From Roseomonas aerilata DSM 19363 (lineage in GTDB: Bacteria > Pseudomonadota > Alphaproteobacteria > Acetobacterales > Acetobacteraceae), in assembly GCF_000711725.1 (NCBI RefSeq), contig NZ_JONP01000018.1, positions 37,497 through 101,496 on the forward strand: a stretch of 64,000 nt of DNA, read 5' to 3'. The notes under the pieces are model-generated. The model was not told the DNA's origin, made no database searches, and worked only from the letters and a program-made list of their open reading frames with translations. The translations under genes were made by a program, and so were the position numbers. This document shows, piece after piece, positions 55,777 to 63,761 of the stretch (its first letter is position 1; each line of letters opens with the position of its first letter).

Positions 55777-57939
55777 GTGACACATCACTGGGACACAACG
55801 GCGCAGACCGTTCCAGGATCCGCTCCTCCTCGGCGGTACGCTTCTCAATTCGTCCCAGCCCACGTCACCGTCCGTGCCGGGGTCTGGTACTGGCGGCGCC
55901 GCCTTCCGGCCGCACTGGTGCGAGGCACCAGCGCTGCAGGCAAATTCCAGATCGCTCGTCTATCGTTGCGGACGCGCGACCGTCGAACCGCCCTCGCCCG
56001 GGCCCGGCAGCTGGACGCGCTGCTCGAGAGGACGGTCGTTATGAATGCCCCCGCGACGATCACAGCCGCCCAGTTCGCCGGCCTTGCCCGCGACCACCTG
56101 CAGGGCGAGTTGGAGGCGGCACGTGCCCGCCGCGCCCCGGACCCGATCCTACCGACCGGTGGCGAGGTCGAGGCGACGCTCGACCCGGCACTCGCTGAGA
56201 GGATCCTTGCCTTCATCAGCGCAGCGGAGGCGCCCTCGTCCGAGGACGACGATGACACGGCCGCCCAAGCGGCCCCCGCCGGCCGCGACGGTGGTCCGAT
56301 CCATCTTCCTCGGGAACTCGCGGCGCCGCTGCTCGCTGCCCTTCGGTCGGCCCCTCCGCCCGAACGGCCCACGCGCCGCAGCGCCCTTGCAGCATCCCTG
56401 CACCGGTCCCAGGCCGCGCTTGGCTGCGCCATGATGGCGAGGCGCGCGCTGACGACGAATGACCACGCCCTGTCCCGCGGGATGGTGGACATCGTCGCGG
56501 CCTCCGCTGGCCTTGAGGTCACGCCGCAGATCAGGCCCGTTCTCGAGCGTGTCGGGCTGCGGGTGCTAGAGGACGTGTTCCGCGTGGAGGCTGTGCGGGA
56601 GACTGGCCATTATGGCACTGGGCCGGAGCAGGACCGGTCCCTTTTTGCCGTTCATCTCCGCACTAGCCCTCTCACCGGCCGGGCATCAGACTTGGTGGCA
56701 GGGTCAGGCGCCCCTGATCCCCTCCCCCCGGTTACCGCGCCCCCCGAACCGGAGGCAGCGCCAACACCTCCCGATCGACCCTCACTCGCACCGCCCGCAG
56801 CCACGGCCCTGGGTCCCACCGAGTCACTGGCCTCTCTCACTGAGGCGTTCTTCGAGAAGCGGAACCGCGAGAAGATCCGTCATCAAGGTATCGCGCAGGA
56901 GCGGACAACCCTACGCCTCTTCTTCGACATTCTCGGTGACCGCCGCGCAAGGGACTACAGGCGCCAGGACATCACCAGGTTCCTCGACACCTTGCGCCGC
57001 CTCCCCTCCAGCTACGGAAAGTCGCCGAAGGACAGGCAGCTTTCCGTCGAGGAGCTCATCGCGCGCGCCGAAGCAGCGGGCGCACCACGGCTGGCGGACA
57101 AGACGGTCAAACGCCATCTCTCCGCCCTCTCGGTCTTCTTCAAGCTGGCAGTAGATCGCGGCCATCTTACTTTGACTGAGCGCAACAACATCATCGGGGA
57201 GCACGACTTCGCGCTGGGTGACGCCCGCGAGGCGCGCGATCAGTGGACTGATGAAGAGCTCGGCCGCCTGTTTTCGTCCGCAGTTTGGACGGGCCGGGAT
57301 CCTGCCCGGCGATCCGCACCGGGGACGGAGATCACCCGCGACGCGCGGTTCTGGATCCCGCTCCTCTGCGTCTTCCAGGGCACACGGCTCGAGGAGGTCG
57401 CCGATCTGCGGCGCAAGGATGTCACGCACGACGCCGGCGTCTGGCAGCTCGGGCTGACGACGGAGCATCGGCGCCTGAAGAACCACAGCGCCAAGCGCAC
57501 CATCCCCCTCCATCCGGAACTCATCCGGCTCGGGTTGCTAGAATACGTCGCGAAGGCCGCTCCCTGCCCCGCGGACCCGCTCTTCCCCGATCTCGAGCCA
57601 CAGGGCGCCGACAGTAAGCGAGGTGCCCGGATCACACGGTGGTTCGTCGAGTACCGCCGCGATATAGGTGTGTTCCGCGAGGGTGTTGGCGCGCACGCGT
57701 TCCGCCACAACGTCGCCACGCGCCTACGCGAACAGCTGCACGACCACTCCGACCTGCTTCGCCTCAACTACCTTCTTGGTCACGCCAGCGGCACGGGCGA
57801 GGGAGATGTACGGTACGACAAGGGACGGGAGGCACAGGCAATGGCGGCGCTGCTGTCCCGGCTCAGCTATCCTGAAATCGACCTCGTCCATCTTCATGTT
57901 CGTAAAAGAGGAGACCTTTCGCTGCCCACACACTGGTGA
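55777..57939 (+). CDS. Tyrosine-type site-specific integrase
   Basis: Tyrosine recombinase of 720 residues, larger than typical phage integrases (350-450) because of an N-terminal extension. An N-terminal segment with VWYWRRRLPAALV and SLRTRDRRTALARA resembles the DUF6538 arm found in proteobacterial island integrases. A SAM-like core-binding domain (about 345-475) precedes the catalytic domain with R537 (FQGTRLEEV), H640-R643 (HAFRH), H669 (LLGHASG) and the nucleophile Y680 (VRYDKG). All five residues are present, so it is probably active. The GTG start at 55777 has only a weak ribosome site. It lies 73 bases downstream of tRNA-Gln. Confidence 0.9.
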   Translation: MTHHWDTTAQTVPGSAPPRRYASQFVPAHVTVRAGVWYWRRRLPAALVRGTSAAGKFQIARLSLRTRDRRTALARARQLDALLERTVVMNAPATITAAQFAGLARDHLQGELEAARARRAPDPILPTGGEVEATLDPALAERILAFISAAEAPSSEDDDDTAAQAAPAGRDGGPIHLPRELAAPLLAALRSAPPPERPTRRSALAASLHRSQAALGCAMMARRALTTNDHALSRGMVDIVAASAGLEVTPQIRPVLERVGLRVLEDVFRVEAVRETGHYGTGPEQDRSLFAVHLRTSPLTGRASDLVAGSGAPDPLPPVTAPPEPEAAPTPPDRPSLAPPAATALGPTESLASLTEAFFEKRNREKIRHQGIAQERTTLRLFFDILGDRRARDYRRQDITRFLDTLRRLPSSYGKSPKDRQLSVEELIARAEAAGAPRLADKTVKRHLSALSVFFKLAVDRGHLTLTERNNIIGEHDFALGDAREARDQWTDEELGRLFSSAVWTGRDPARRSAPGTEITRDARFWIPLLCVFQGTRLEEVADLRRKDVTHDAGVWQLGLTTEHRRLKNHSAKRTIPLHPELIRLGLLEYVAKAAPCPADPLFPDLEPQGADSKRGARITRWFVEYRRDIGVFREGVGAHAFRHNVATRLREQLHDHSDLLRLNYLLGHASGTGEGDVRYDKGREAQAMAALLSRLSYPEIDLVHLHVRKRGDLSLPTHW

Positions 57940-58944
57940 GAGCGGGAATGGGTTAAAGCGTTGAGCCGCAAGCAACAGGCACGCCGCAAAGCGGCTAAGC
58001 TGCAAAGATTGCTGGCGGGCGCCTTGCTGCGGTTCCGCCAGGCAGGCGTGCGGGTTGCTGCGGAAGTGGGTGTGGGGCGAATCTCGCCACGCTGCACGGC
58101 CGCTTGCCAAGCCAGCTTGCGTCCTGCGGCTCGCCACTCGTGGGCGTGCTGGGACCCGAACGGCTCTTTGACGTCGTTGTTGGTCGCGGGCAGACCTGGC
58201 ACGGCAGAGCAGTGCAACAGCCCGTCTCGGCCGCTGTGCTCGCCCTTCCGGGCGGCGCTGGCCGGTTGGCATCCGTCGGAATAGCCAATCGGAGGCGCCC
58301 GCCTCATCCTTCAGCCACACGATCTCTCGAAGCCGTCGCACCGACAGTCTCTCGGCTGGCGTCCGGGCGCCTCGTTCTCTCCAGCAAGAATAGCAACCCA
58401 GGCCCGGCCCTGCGGCCGAGCAGCGGCTCCCGCCCCGCAGAGGTGCTGAATCCGCATCGGAGTGGACGACTTCATCCTGCAATCAGCTGCCGGCTTCGGA
58501 TCGGCATCACGTGCCAACGTGCTCCGGCAGCCGCATCCTGTCCCGTCGGGAGCCGCCTCATACCCGCGACGCCTCTGAAGAGGGCCGCGCTGAAGCTTAC
58601 CCGTTCTTGGCCGAGTTCATCCCGATGAAAGCAGTCAGCTTTTATTTCCGGCCGCTCGACAGAGGAGCGAGGGAGGAAGTTCCCTGGGGTGGCTTCGCGC
58701 GCCGCGAGCGGGTGCCGGGTCCGGTCCGTGGGCCGGCCCGGCACCCGCCGCTGGCGCATCTGAAGGCCACCCATCGAATGAAGATAAAGAAGTGCGCCTG
58801 GCAATTGCCAGGAGTGCCCCCCCACGTTTTCTCGGACATCGGTGCAAGCGGACCCAGCGGCCCCTCACGGCCGGGCTGGACAAGGAATCAGTGCCCGTTA
58901 CTGGTCAATGGCCTGCCTTGCCCTGCTCGGGCGGAGGCTGCGGC
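57940..58944. other. About 1 kb with no convincing gene
   Basis: Open frames here are short, overlap in several frames and have no recognisable domain, consistent codon bias or good ribosome site. The mix of A/T-richer patches (CTTTTATTTCC near 58638) and a long hairpin (58709-58747) suggests remnants of mobile DNA, a regulatory RNA or an element origin. I cannot name anything in it. Confidence 0.5.
58709..58747. repeat. Long inverted repeat (15-bp stem, one bulge)
   Basis: Left arm 58709-58724 and right arm 58733-58747 pair over 15 bases with a single unpaired T (58720) and an eight-base loop. No U-run follows on either strand, so it is not a standard terminator; it could be a recombination or replication site of the element, or a remnant of an insertion sequence. 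Confidence 0.6.
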
Positions 58945-59349
58945 ATGAGCCCAACCGATACCCCCGCTCCGCACCGCGGAAGCCGCGAGGACAGGCTCAC
59001 TGCCCTCTGCTCTCTCGTGCTGCTGCTACAGCGCGAGACGGACAAAGCTGCCGCCCTTGAGCAGGAGGCGGAGAGCATGGGAGACCTGGGCGCAGCCGGG
59101 CGGCACCACGCCCGGCAGGTGGAGCTGGTGCAACGCCGCCACCAGCTCATCGACCAGCTGTGCCGCCTGCCGGCGACCACCGCTGCCACTCGCCGCGCTA
59201 AGTCGGCCGTGCTCATGACGCTGGTGACGGTCGATGAGAGGGGCTTACCCGAGCAGCCCGAGGACTGGCCGCTCTGGTCAGCCTTGAGAGACCTTGCAGC
59301 CGATTGGAGTAATCCAACCGATCCCTCCTACCCAGCGGGAGCGCGGTAG
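58945..59349 (+). CDS. Hypothetical protein of the island
   Basis: Unrecognised soluble protein of 134 residues, rich in helices: LTALCSLVLLLQRETDKAAALEQEAESMG suggests a coiled-coil start, the middle is HHARQVELVQRRHQLIDQL, and the C-terminus (PLWSALRDLAADWS) is short. GGAGG lies eight bases before the ATG at 58945. It ends at a strong hairpin terminator shared with the convergent XRE gene. Confidence 0.6.
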   Translation: MSPTDTPAPHRGSREDRLTALCSLVLLLQRETDKAAALEQEAESMGDLGAAGRHHARQVELVQRRHQLIDQLCRLPATTAATRRAKSAVLMTLVTVDERGLPEQPEDWPLWSALRDLAADWSNPTDPSYPAGAR

Positions 59350-59355
59350 CCGGGC

Positions 59356-59390
59356 GGGCTGAAGGAGCCCTCGGGCTCCTTCAGCCCTTT
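59356..59390. terminator. Bidirectional terminator between convergent island genes
   Basis: A perfect 15-bp inverted repeat (59356-59370 and 59373-59387) followed on the plus strand by TTT. Folded with a realistic six-base loop it gives a 13-bp stem. The right arm overlaps the XRE gene stop, so it can terminate transcription from both directions. Confidence 0.75.
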
Positions 59391-59647
59391 CGCCCGCTCT
59401 GCCGGCTAGCGGGGACCTTGAGAACGGCCGCGACGATCTCATGGGGGTCGAGCTTGAGGGCAGCGGCGTAGTCCAGCACCTCCTCAAGGTCGAGGCGTCG
59501 CTCCCCTTGCTCCACCTTGGAGACGAAGCTCTGGGGCTGACCCAGGCGCTCAGCCAACTCCCCTTGCAGAAGGCCGAGGGCGAGGCGTCGGTCGCGAAGC
59601 AGTTCACGGAGCTTCGTCGAACGGGGCGACCACCGCGTGCGCGGCAT
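59381..59647 (-). CDS. XRE-family helix-turn-helix regulator
   Basis: DNA-binding protein of 88 residues that is almost only an HTH_3 (Cro/C1) domain: LGLLQGELAERLGQPQSFVSKVEQGERRLD contains the recognition helix (QSFVSKVE) near residue 38-46. It is divergent from the three-gene operon 59789-62129, and the 141 bases between carry palindromes. It is therefore the probable repressor or autoregulator of that operon. Confidence 0.85.
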   Translation of the reverse strand: MPRTRWSPRSTKLRELLRDRRLALGLLQGELAERLGQPQSFVSKVEQGERRLDLEEVLDYAAALKLDPHEIVAAVLKVPASRQSGRKG

Positions 59648-59676
59648 TTGGGCTGACCTATCGAAGTGAGATGGAA

Positions 59677-59749
59677 CCGATAATCGGATTGCACCATCTC
59701 CCTAAAACCGAATATGGGTTACTGGCTGTACTGAACTCGCCGGGTTCAG
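59677..59749. promoter_or_regulatory. Divergent promoter region with palindromes
   Basis: Two inverted repeats: CCGAT-A-ATCGG at 59677-59687 and CTGAAC-(7)-GTTCAG at 59731-59749; a weaker AACC-(7)-GGTT lies at 59705-59720. A possible promoter for the rightward operon is TTGCAC (59689-59694), then a 17-base spacer and ATATGG. The position between an XRE gene and its neighbour makes the palindromes candidate operators. Confidence 0.4.
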
Positions 59750-59788
59750 CAGCACACCACGGTTGCGTAAGGGCGGTCGCGTGTGACC

Positions 59789-60937
59789 ATGCAAACCGGC
59801 AGGGGGCAGTCAGCAATGGAGATCCGAGGCTTCCTTGTGGAAATCTTCGAGCCAGAGACCGAGGGCGTGATCTGGTCGCTCCGTGATCCCGGTCTACCGG
59901 ACGGCGAGGACCTCTGCCCCCTGGAGGGCGGAGACGAGCTCCGCATCCTCGACGACAGTGGCTGTATTATCTGGGAAGGCCTAGTGAAGTTTGACCACCT
60001 CGCCAGCCGGCCGGCCCGCCCCACTGAAGGGGATCTGTACGAGGAGGATGCGTTAGGCGACTGGCTCCACGGCATGCAGGTGGGCGTGGACCCAGAGGCG
60101 TGGCGCCGGATGTTTGATGAGAGCCGAAGGGCCATTCTGCGCCGGGGCCCGCCCAACCCCTGGGACAGGAGCCCGCACCCGTTCAGCGGCCCTGTCGAGG
60201 GCTTACGCGCGCGTCTCGCCGCGCTCCCTCAGGTGCAGGCCGAGAAGCTGTTCAGGCATGCCCTCGACCCGTGGTTCTGGTTTCATATCGATGATGATTG
60301 GCGCAGCCTGGCCCAGGCCTGGGGGCTCGAACAGCTTGAGACGATGCTGCTTCTCGCCAACACCAGCCCGGAGCAGGTGACGGCATGCGCGAACTATATA
60401 TGTCAAGGCGCGGACACGCTGCCGTCGTTCTTCCTGCCGCTCTTTGAGCGCCTCGGACTGCTGTATGGATTGAACGCTGCCCTGCTTTGGGGCTTGCCGG
60501 ACGTCGCGTCGCGCGCCGCTTGGCTCGATGCGGCGAACGCGCGGCTGGACGGCGGCTCCCCCATCGATCTCCTGCTCGGCGGTGGGATGGAGGAGATATA
60601 CCGGGTGCTGGAGGTCGCCCGCACTTCTCTCGACGGTTTGCACGCGGACGAGAGGGCTTCTGATGAGCAGCGCCAGCATCGCGCAGCCGTCGAGAAGCTG
60701 GACCTGGAACGGCGGCAGAACCAGGATCGAGTGTTGTCCTACGTGGAGCGTCTGAACGGCACCATCCTGGCGCAAGCGACCGACGATCTCGGATCGAGGG
60801 AGGGCGCTGCGGAATGGCTCATGCGGCCCGCTGTCGCGCTTGGCCACGACCGTCCAATCGACCTGCTCGGTACGGCCGTGGGCCGCGGGCGGGTGGAACT
60901 CCTGCTCACGCGTATTCGCTACGGGGCTGACGTGTGA
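59789..60937 (+). CDS. Unknown protein with two Xre/MbcA/ParS-type modules
   Basis: Protein of 382 residues. Residues about 10-125 are a domain I cannot name (EIRGFL, TEGVIWSL, GDELRILDDSG, IIWEGLV). Residues about 135-290 look like an Xre antitoxin fold: LAQAWGLEQLETMLLL as HTH-like part, ERLGLLYGLNAALLWG, then AAWLDAANARLDGGSPIDLL, the DUF2384 (MbcA/ParS/Xre toxin-binding) pattern. A charged linker leads to a second such domain at about 335-382 (SREGAAEWLMRPAVALGHDR, PIDLLGT, LLLTRIRYG). Start is at 59789 by similarity to the next gene; 59816 is possible. First gene of an operon with GTGA overlaps. No RES or other toxin is visible. Confidence 0.65.
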   Translation: MQTGRGQSAMEIRGFLVEIFEPETEGVIWSLRDPGLPDGEDLCPLEGGDELRILDDSGCIIWEGLVKFDHLASRPARPTEGDLYEEDALGDWLHGMQVGVDPEAWRRMFDESRRAILRRGPPNPWDRSPHPFSGPVEGLRARLAALPQVQAEKLFRHALDPWFWFHIDDDWRSLAQAWGLEQLETMLLLANTSPEQVTACANYICQGADTLPSFFLPLFERLGLLYGLNAALLWGLPDVASRAAWLDAANARLDGGSPIDLLLGGGMEEIYRVLEVARTSLDGLHADERASDEQRQHRAAVEKLDLERRQNQDRVLSYVERLNGTILAQATDDLGSREGAAEWLMRPAVALGHDRPIDLLGTAVGRGRVELLLTRIRYGADV

Positions 60938-61845
60938 CCGGGCCGCCGTCCCGAGGTCCGGCCCGCTCAGGAGCGCCCAAGCTCACCACTGGCCAGCAGG
61001 AAGCCGTCGAAATCCGAGGCTTCCTCGATCCATTCTATGAGACCGGCACAGAGGGAGTGGTCTGGTCGCTCGAGGATCCTGGCCTGCCAGCTTACCACAG
61101 CCTCCATCCCCTGGAGGACGGGGACGAGCTCCGCGTCCTCGACGACACCGGCGGTACTCTCTGGGAAGGAGTGGTGCGCCTTGACCGTACCACTGGTCTC
61201 TTGCCGCGCTCTCCGGGTGGGGAGCCGGTCCAGCAAGCCGTGATGGGCTTCTGGGTGCACGGTCAGCAGCAAGGCATGGACGCGCAAGCCTGGGGCGAGA
61301 TGTTCTTTGCGAGGCGCAGGGCGATCCTGCGCGAGGGCGCGACCCGCCGTTTTCCCAAGGAGCCCCACCCCTTCAGCGGCGCGGCCGACGGTTTGCGCGC
61401 ACGCCTCGCCGCTTTGCCTCAGGCGCGCGCCCAGGAACTGTTTAAGGAGGCCCTTTACTCGTGGCTCTTGTTCCACTCGAGCGGGGAGTGGCACAGCCTC
61501 GCTCAAGCCTGGGGGTTCGGTATGGGCGAGACCCTGGCGCTCCTTGGTCAACCAACGCCGGAGCAGGTGAAGGTCTGGGCGACCTACCCGAGGCCGGGCG
61601 GCGCCACGCTGCTGCCGTTCTCCCTTCCGCTCCTGGAGCGCCTCGGCCTGCTGTTCGGATTGAATGCGCTCCTTCTGTGGGGGCTGCGGGATCCGCGATC
61701 GCGCGCCGCTTGGCTCAGAACGACGAACGCGCGTCTGGACGGCAGCTCGCCTCTTGATCTTCTGCTCGGCGGCGAGATCGAGGGGGTACGGCGGGTGCTG
61801 GAGGCCGCGCGCGCGGGCATGGACGATGGAGGAGAGCGGAGGTGA
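60934..61845 (+). CDS. Paralogue of the preceding gene without the second module
   Basis: Protein of 303 residues that repeats the preceding protein from end to end of its first two regions: EIRGFL, TEGVVWSL, GDELRVLDDTGG, HPFSG, GLRARLAALPQ, LAQAWGFGMGETLALLG, ERLGLLFGLNALLLWG and NARLDGSSPLDLLLGGEIEG. About half of the positions are identical by eye, so this is an old tandem duplication. It stops before the C-terminal domain, which is in the next gene in a different frame. Starts with GTG at 60934 overlapping the previous stop (GTGA). Confidence 0.65.
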   Translation: MTGPPSRGPARSGAPKLTTGQQEAVEIRGFLDPFYETGTEGVVWSLEDPGLPAYHSLHPLEDGDELRVLDDTGGTLWEGVVRLDRTTGLLPRSPGGEPVQQAVMGFWVHGQQQGMDAQAWGEMFFARRRAILREGATRRFPKEPHPFSGAADGLRARLAALPQARAQELFKEALYSWLLFHSSGEWHSLAQAWGFGMGETLALLGQPTPEQVKVWATYPRPGGATLLPFSLPLLERLGLLFGLNALLLWGLRDPRSRAAWLRTTNARLDGSSPLDLLLGGEIEGVRRVLEAARAGMDDGGERR

Positions 61846-62129
61846 GCGCGTCAGATGAGGAGCGCCGGCATCTAGAAGCTGTCGCAGCGCTGGATGCTGC
61901 CGCCCGGCGCGATGGAGCTTGTCAGTTTGCTCGTGTAGAGCGCCTGGCCGGCGACATCTTGAGGCAAGCCGCAGACGTCTTCGGTTCGAGAGAGGCTGCC
62001 GCCGAATGGCTCATGCGGCCCGCTATGGCGCTCGATCGGAGCCGCCCCATTGACCTGCTTGGCACGGTAGCGGGTCGCCAGCAGGTCAAGCTCCTGCTCG
62101 TCCGCCTTCACTATGGTGTCTACACCTGA
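61842..62129 (+). CDS. MbcA/ParS/Xre-type toxin-binding domain protein
   Basis: Protein of 95 residues corresponding to the C-terminal 95 residues of the first paralogue: ASDEERRHLEAVAALD, VERLAGDILRQAADVFGSRE, AAEWLMRPAMALDRSRPIDL and LLLVRLHYG. It starts with a GTG overlapping the stop of the second paralogue (GTGA), with GGAGG just before it, but this GGAGG is too close to the GTG for normal initiation. Either it is reinitiated, or a -1 shift joins it to the second paralogue. In the first paralogue the same parts are one chain. Confidence 0.65.
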   Translation: MSASDEERRHLEAVAALDAAARRDGACQFARVERLAGDILRQAADVFGSREAAAEWLMRPAMALDRSRPIDLLGTVAGRQQVKLLLVRLHYGVYT

Positions 62130-62499
62130 TCGAGTCGCCGGCAGGAGCTCGGTTAAGCCGGCTTGCGGGTGACGCCGTGAGCCCTCTTGCTTGCAGATAA
62201 AGGCGTCCACTGAACCCTCGCCCCGCACGTCTGCTCAACGGCTTGCGGCGTTGACCGGCGTGGAGACCCTACGCCGTCCGACACATCGAGCCGTGCCTGC
62301 TCCGCAGGGCCGTGATGTTGTCTGGGCGGGAACGAGGCCAGCCACGGCACTGGGGCTGGTGAACGATCGTCCCCATATGGGCAATTCCCTGCGCGCCCCA
62401 TCCGGTGAAATGCGCCGCTTTGGCCGGCCTGTGGGGGAAAACTGGGCAAAGGATTGGGCATGGCAGTGTTGGAAGCGGCGAGTGAGTTGGTGCTCGACA
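62130..62499. other. Region without a recognisable gene before the IS
   Basis: About 370 bases after the operon and before the insertion sequence. Open frames on both strands are short and unlike any family I know. It might be the remnant of a gene cut by the insertion sequence or of an older mobile element. TGGGGGAAAACTGGGCAAAGG near 62430 is locally A-rich. Confidence 0.4.
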
Positions 62500-63477
62500 C
62501 GCGGATCTGTCAGAGCTCGCGCCAGGAGTGCCTGGGCTGGCGAGCTGGGGCAGGCGTTGATAGGCTCCCGGCGGGTTGGTGGGCGGCTGGGGGCCTGAGA
62601 TGGAGTGCGTGGACTGCGGTTCGGCGGAGGTCACTGAGCGGCCGGACCGCACCGCCCAAGGCTACCGCAGGTTCCGCTGCCGCGACTGCGGCAAACAGTT
62701 CAACGAGCGCAGTGCCGGCCTGCTGAACCGGGCGCAGTACCCGAGCGACGTCGTGGCGCTGTGGCGCCTGCGCTACCGGCTTACTCTACGGGATCTCAGT
62801 GAGATGTTCCTGACCCGCGGCATCATCTTCAGCTACGAAGCGGTACGGGGGTGGGAGGCAAAGCTCGCGCCGATCCTGGCCGACGAACTCCGTTGTCGTC
62901 GACGGGGCAGGAGTGGCGCCGGCCGCCGCCACTGGCACGTGGATGAGACGTACCTGAAGGTTCGGGGCCGATGGTGTTACCTGTACCGGGCGATCGATCG
63001 GGACGGCAATCTCGTCGACACCATGCTGAGCGAGCACCGCGACATGGCTGCAGCCCAAGCCTTCTTCCGCTCGGCCAAGGCCGCAACCGGGATCACCCCC
63101 GAGCGCGTCACCACGGACGGCCACGGCTCCTACCCACGTGCGATCCGATCGACGCTCGGCCGGCGCGTCGCGCACCGGACCAGCGCGTACAAAAACAACG
63201 GACTTGAGCAGGACCACCGGGGCGCGAAAGGGCGCATACGATGTATGCGGGGCTTCAAGAGCTTCGCCTCTGCCGAGCGGTTCTGTCGAAGCTACGACGA
63301 GCTTCGCGATTTCCTCCGCCCCTGCACCCGCCACAACCAGCCTCTTCCCGCCAACCGCCGTCGCGTGCTTCATCTCCGTCGCGCTACCACTGCGCTCGCC
63401 ATTCTCAAGGCGGCGTAAGCAGAACCCAGCCTTCATCCCACGTCGCCAGGTTGGGCGCGAGCGCTGACAGATCCGCG
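62500..63477 (+). mobile_element. IS6-family insertion sequence
   Basis: About 978 bases bounded by 24-bp imperfect inverted repeats: 62500-62523 on the left and 63454-63477 on the right, identical except at one base (left A, right C after CGCGGATCTGTCAG). Between them is one IS6-type transposase gene. No 8-bp target duplication is visible in the eight bases outside either end, so it may have arrived or been left by cointegrate resolution or later deletion. Confidence 0.8.
62600..63418 (+). CDS. IS6-family transposase with N-terminal zinc ribbon
   Basis: Transposase of 272 residues. The N-terminus has a Cys4 zinc ribbon (CVDCG and CRDCG, residues about 3-33), then a short helical region and the rve-type DDE domain: D in HWHVDETYLKV near residue 117, D in TTDGHGSY near residue 175 and E in NNGLEQDHRG near residue 208. 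IS6 enzymes make cointegrates by replicative transposition. Start ATG at 62600; the frame is intact, so it may be active. Confidence 0.9.
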   Translation: MECVDCGSAEVTERPDRTAQGYRRFRCRDCGKQFNERSAGLLNRAQYPSDVVALWRLRYRLTLRDLSEMFLTRGIIFSYEAVRGWEAKLAPILADELRCRRRGRSGAGRRHWHVDETYLKVRGRWCYLYRAIDRDGNLVDTMLSEHRDMAAAQAFFRSAKAATGITPERVTTDGHGSYPRAIRSTLGRRVAHRTSAYKNNGLEQDHRGAKGRIRCMRGFKSFASAERFCRSYDELRDFLRPCTRHNQPLPANRRRVLHLRRATTALAILKAA

Positions 63478-63761
63478 ATGCCACCCCTGTCCGCACCAGA
63501 GTCCCCACCTTTTCTCCCTCACTCCGGCCGACCCGGCGCATGCCCTTGCGGCGCTGTTCCGGCCACTCTGAGTGTGCCGGCGGCGCAATTCCATGGCAAC
63601 CGCCCCCTCCCTGCCCCTTGGGCACGATAATCCCCCAACCTCGTGCCTAAGCCGAGCGGGCAGGGTGGTTGCCACGATCTTCCACTGCGCGGGTTTTGAC
63701 CCCTTTGCAGACGTGGAGACCACGCGCTACGGGACGGCACCCAAGGATGCGGTCGATAGGA
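63478..63761. other. Intergenic region after the IS, no gene seen
   Basis: About 280 bases between the right inverted repeat and the hydrolase gene. GGCACGATAATCCCCC and TTCCACTGCGCGGGTTTTGACCC near 63630-63700 are A/T-richer and may hold the hydrolase promoter or an old mobile-element end. No coding frame is convincing. Confidence 0.4.

Noticed and set aside
57960..58310. Small genes just after the integrase
   Set aside because: Several overlapping frames on both strands are similar in length, without ribosome sites or domain patterns; none is better than its shadows.
59789..62129. Classical Xre-RES or MbcT-MbcA toxin-antitoxin pair
   Set aside because: No RES or NAD+ phosphorylase-like protein is encoded next to the antitoxin-like modules, and the N-terminal domain lacks the RES Arg-Glu-Ser pattern.
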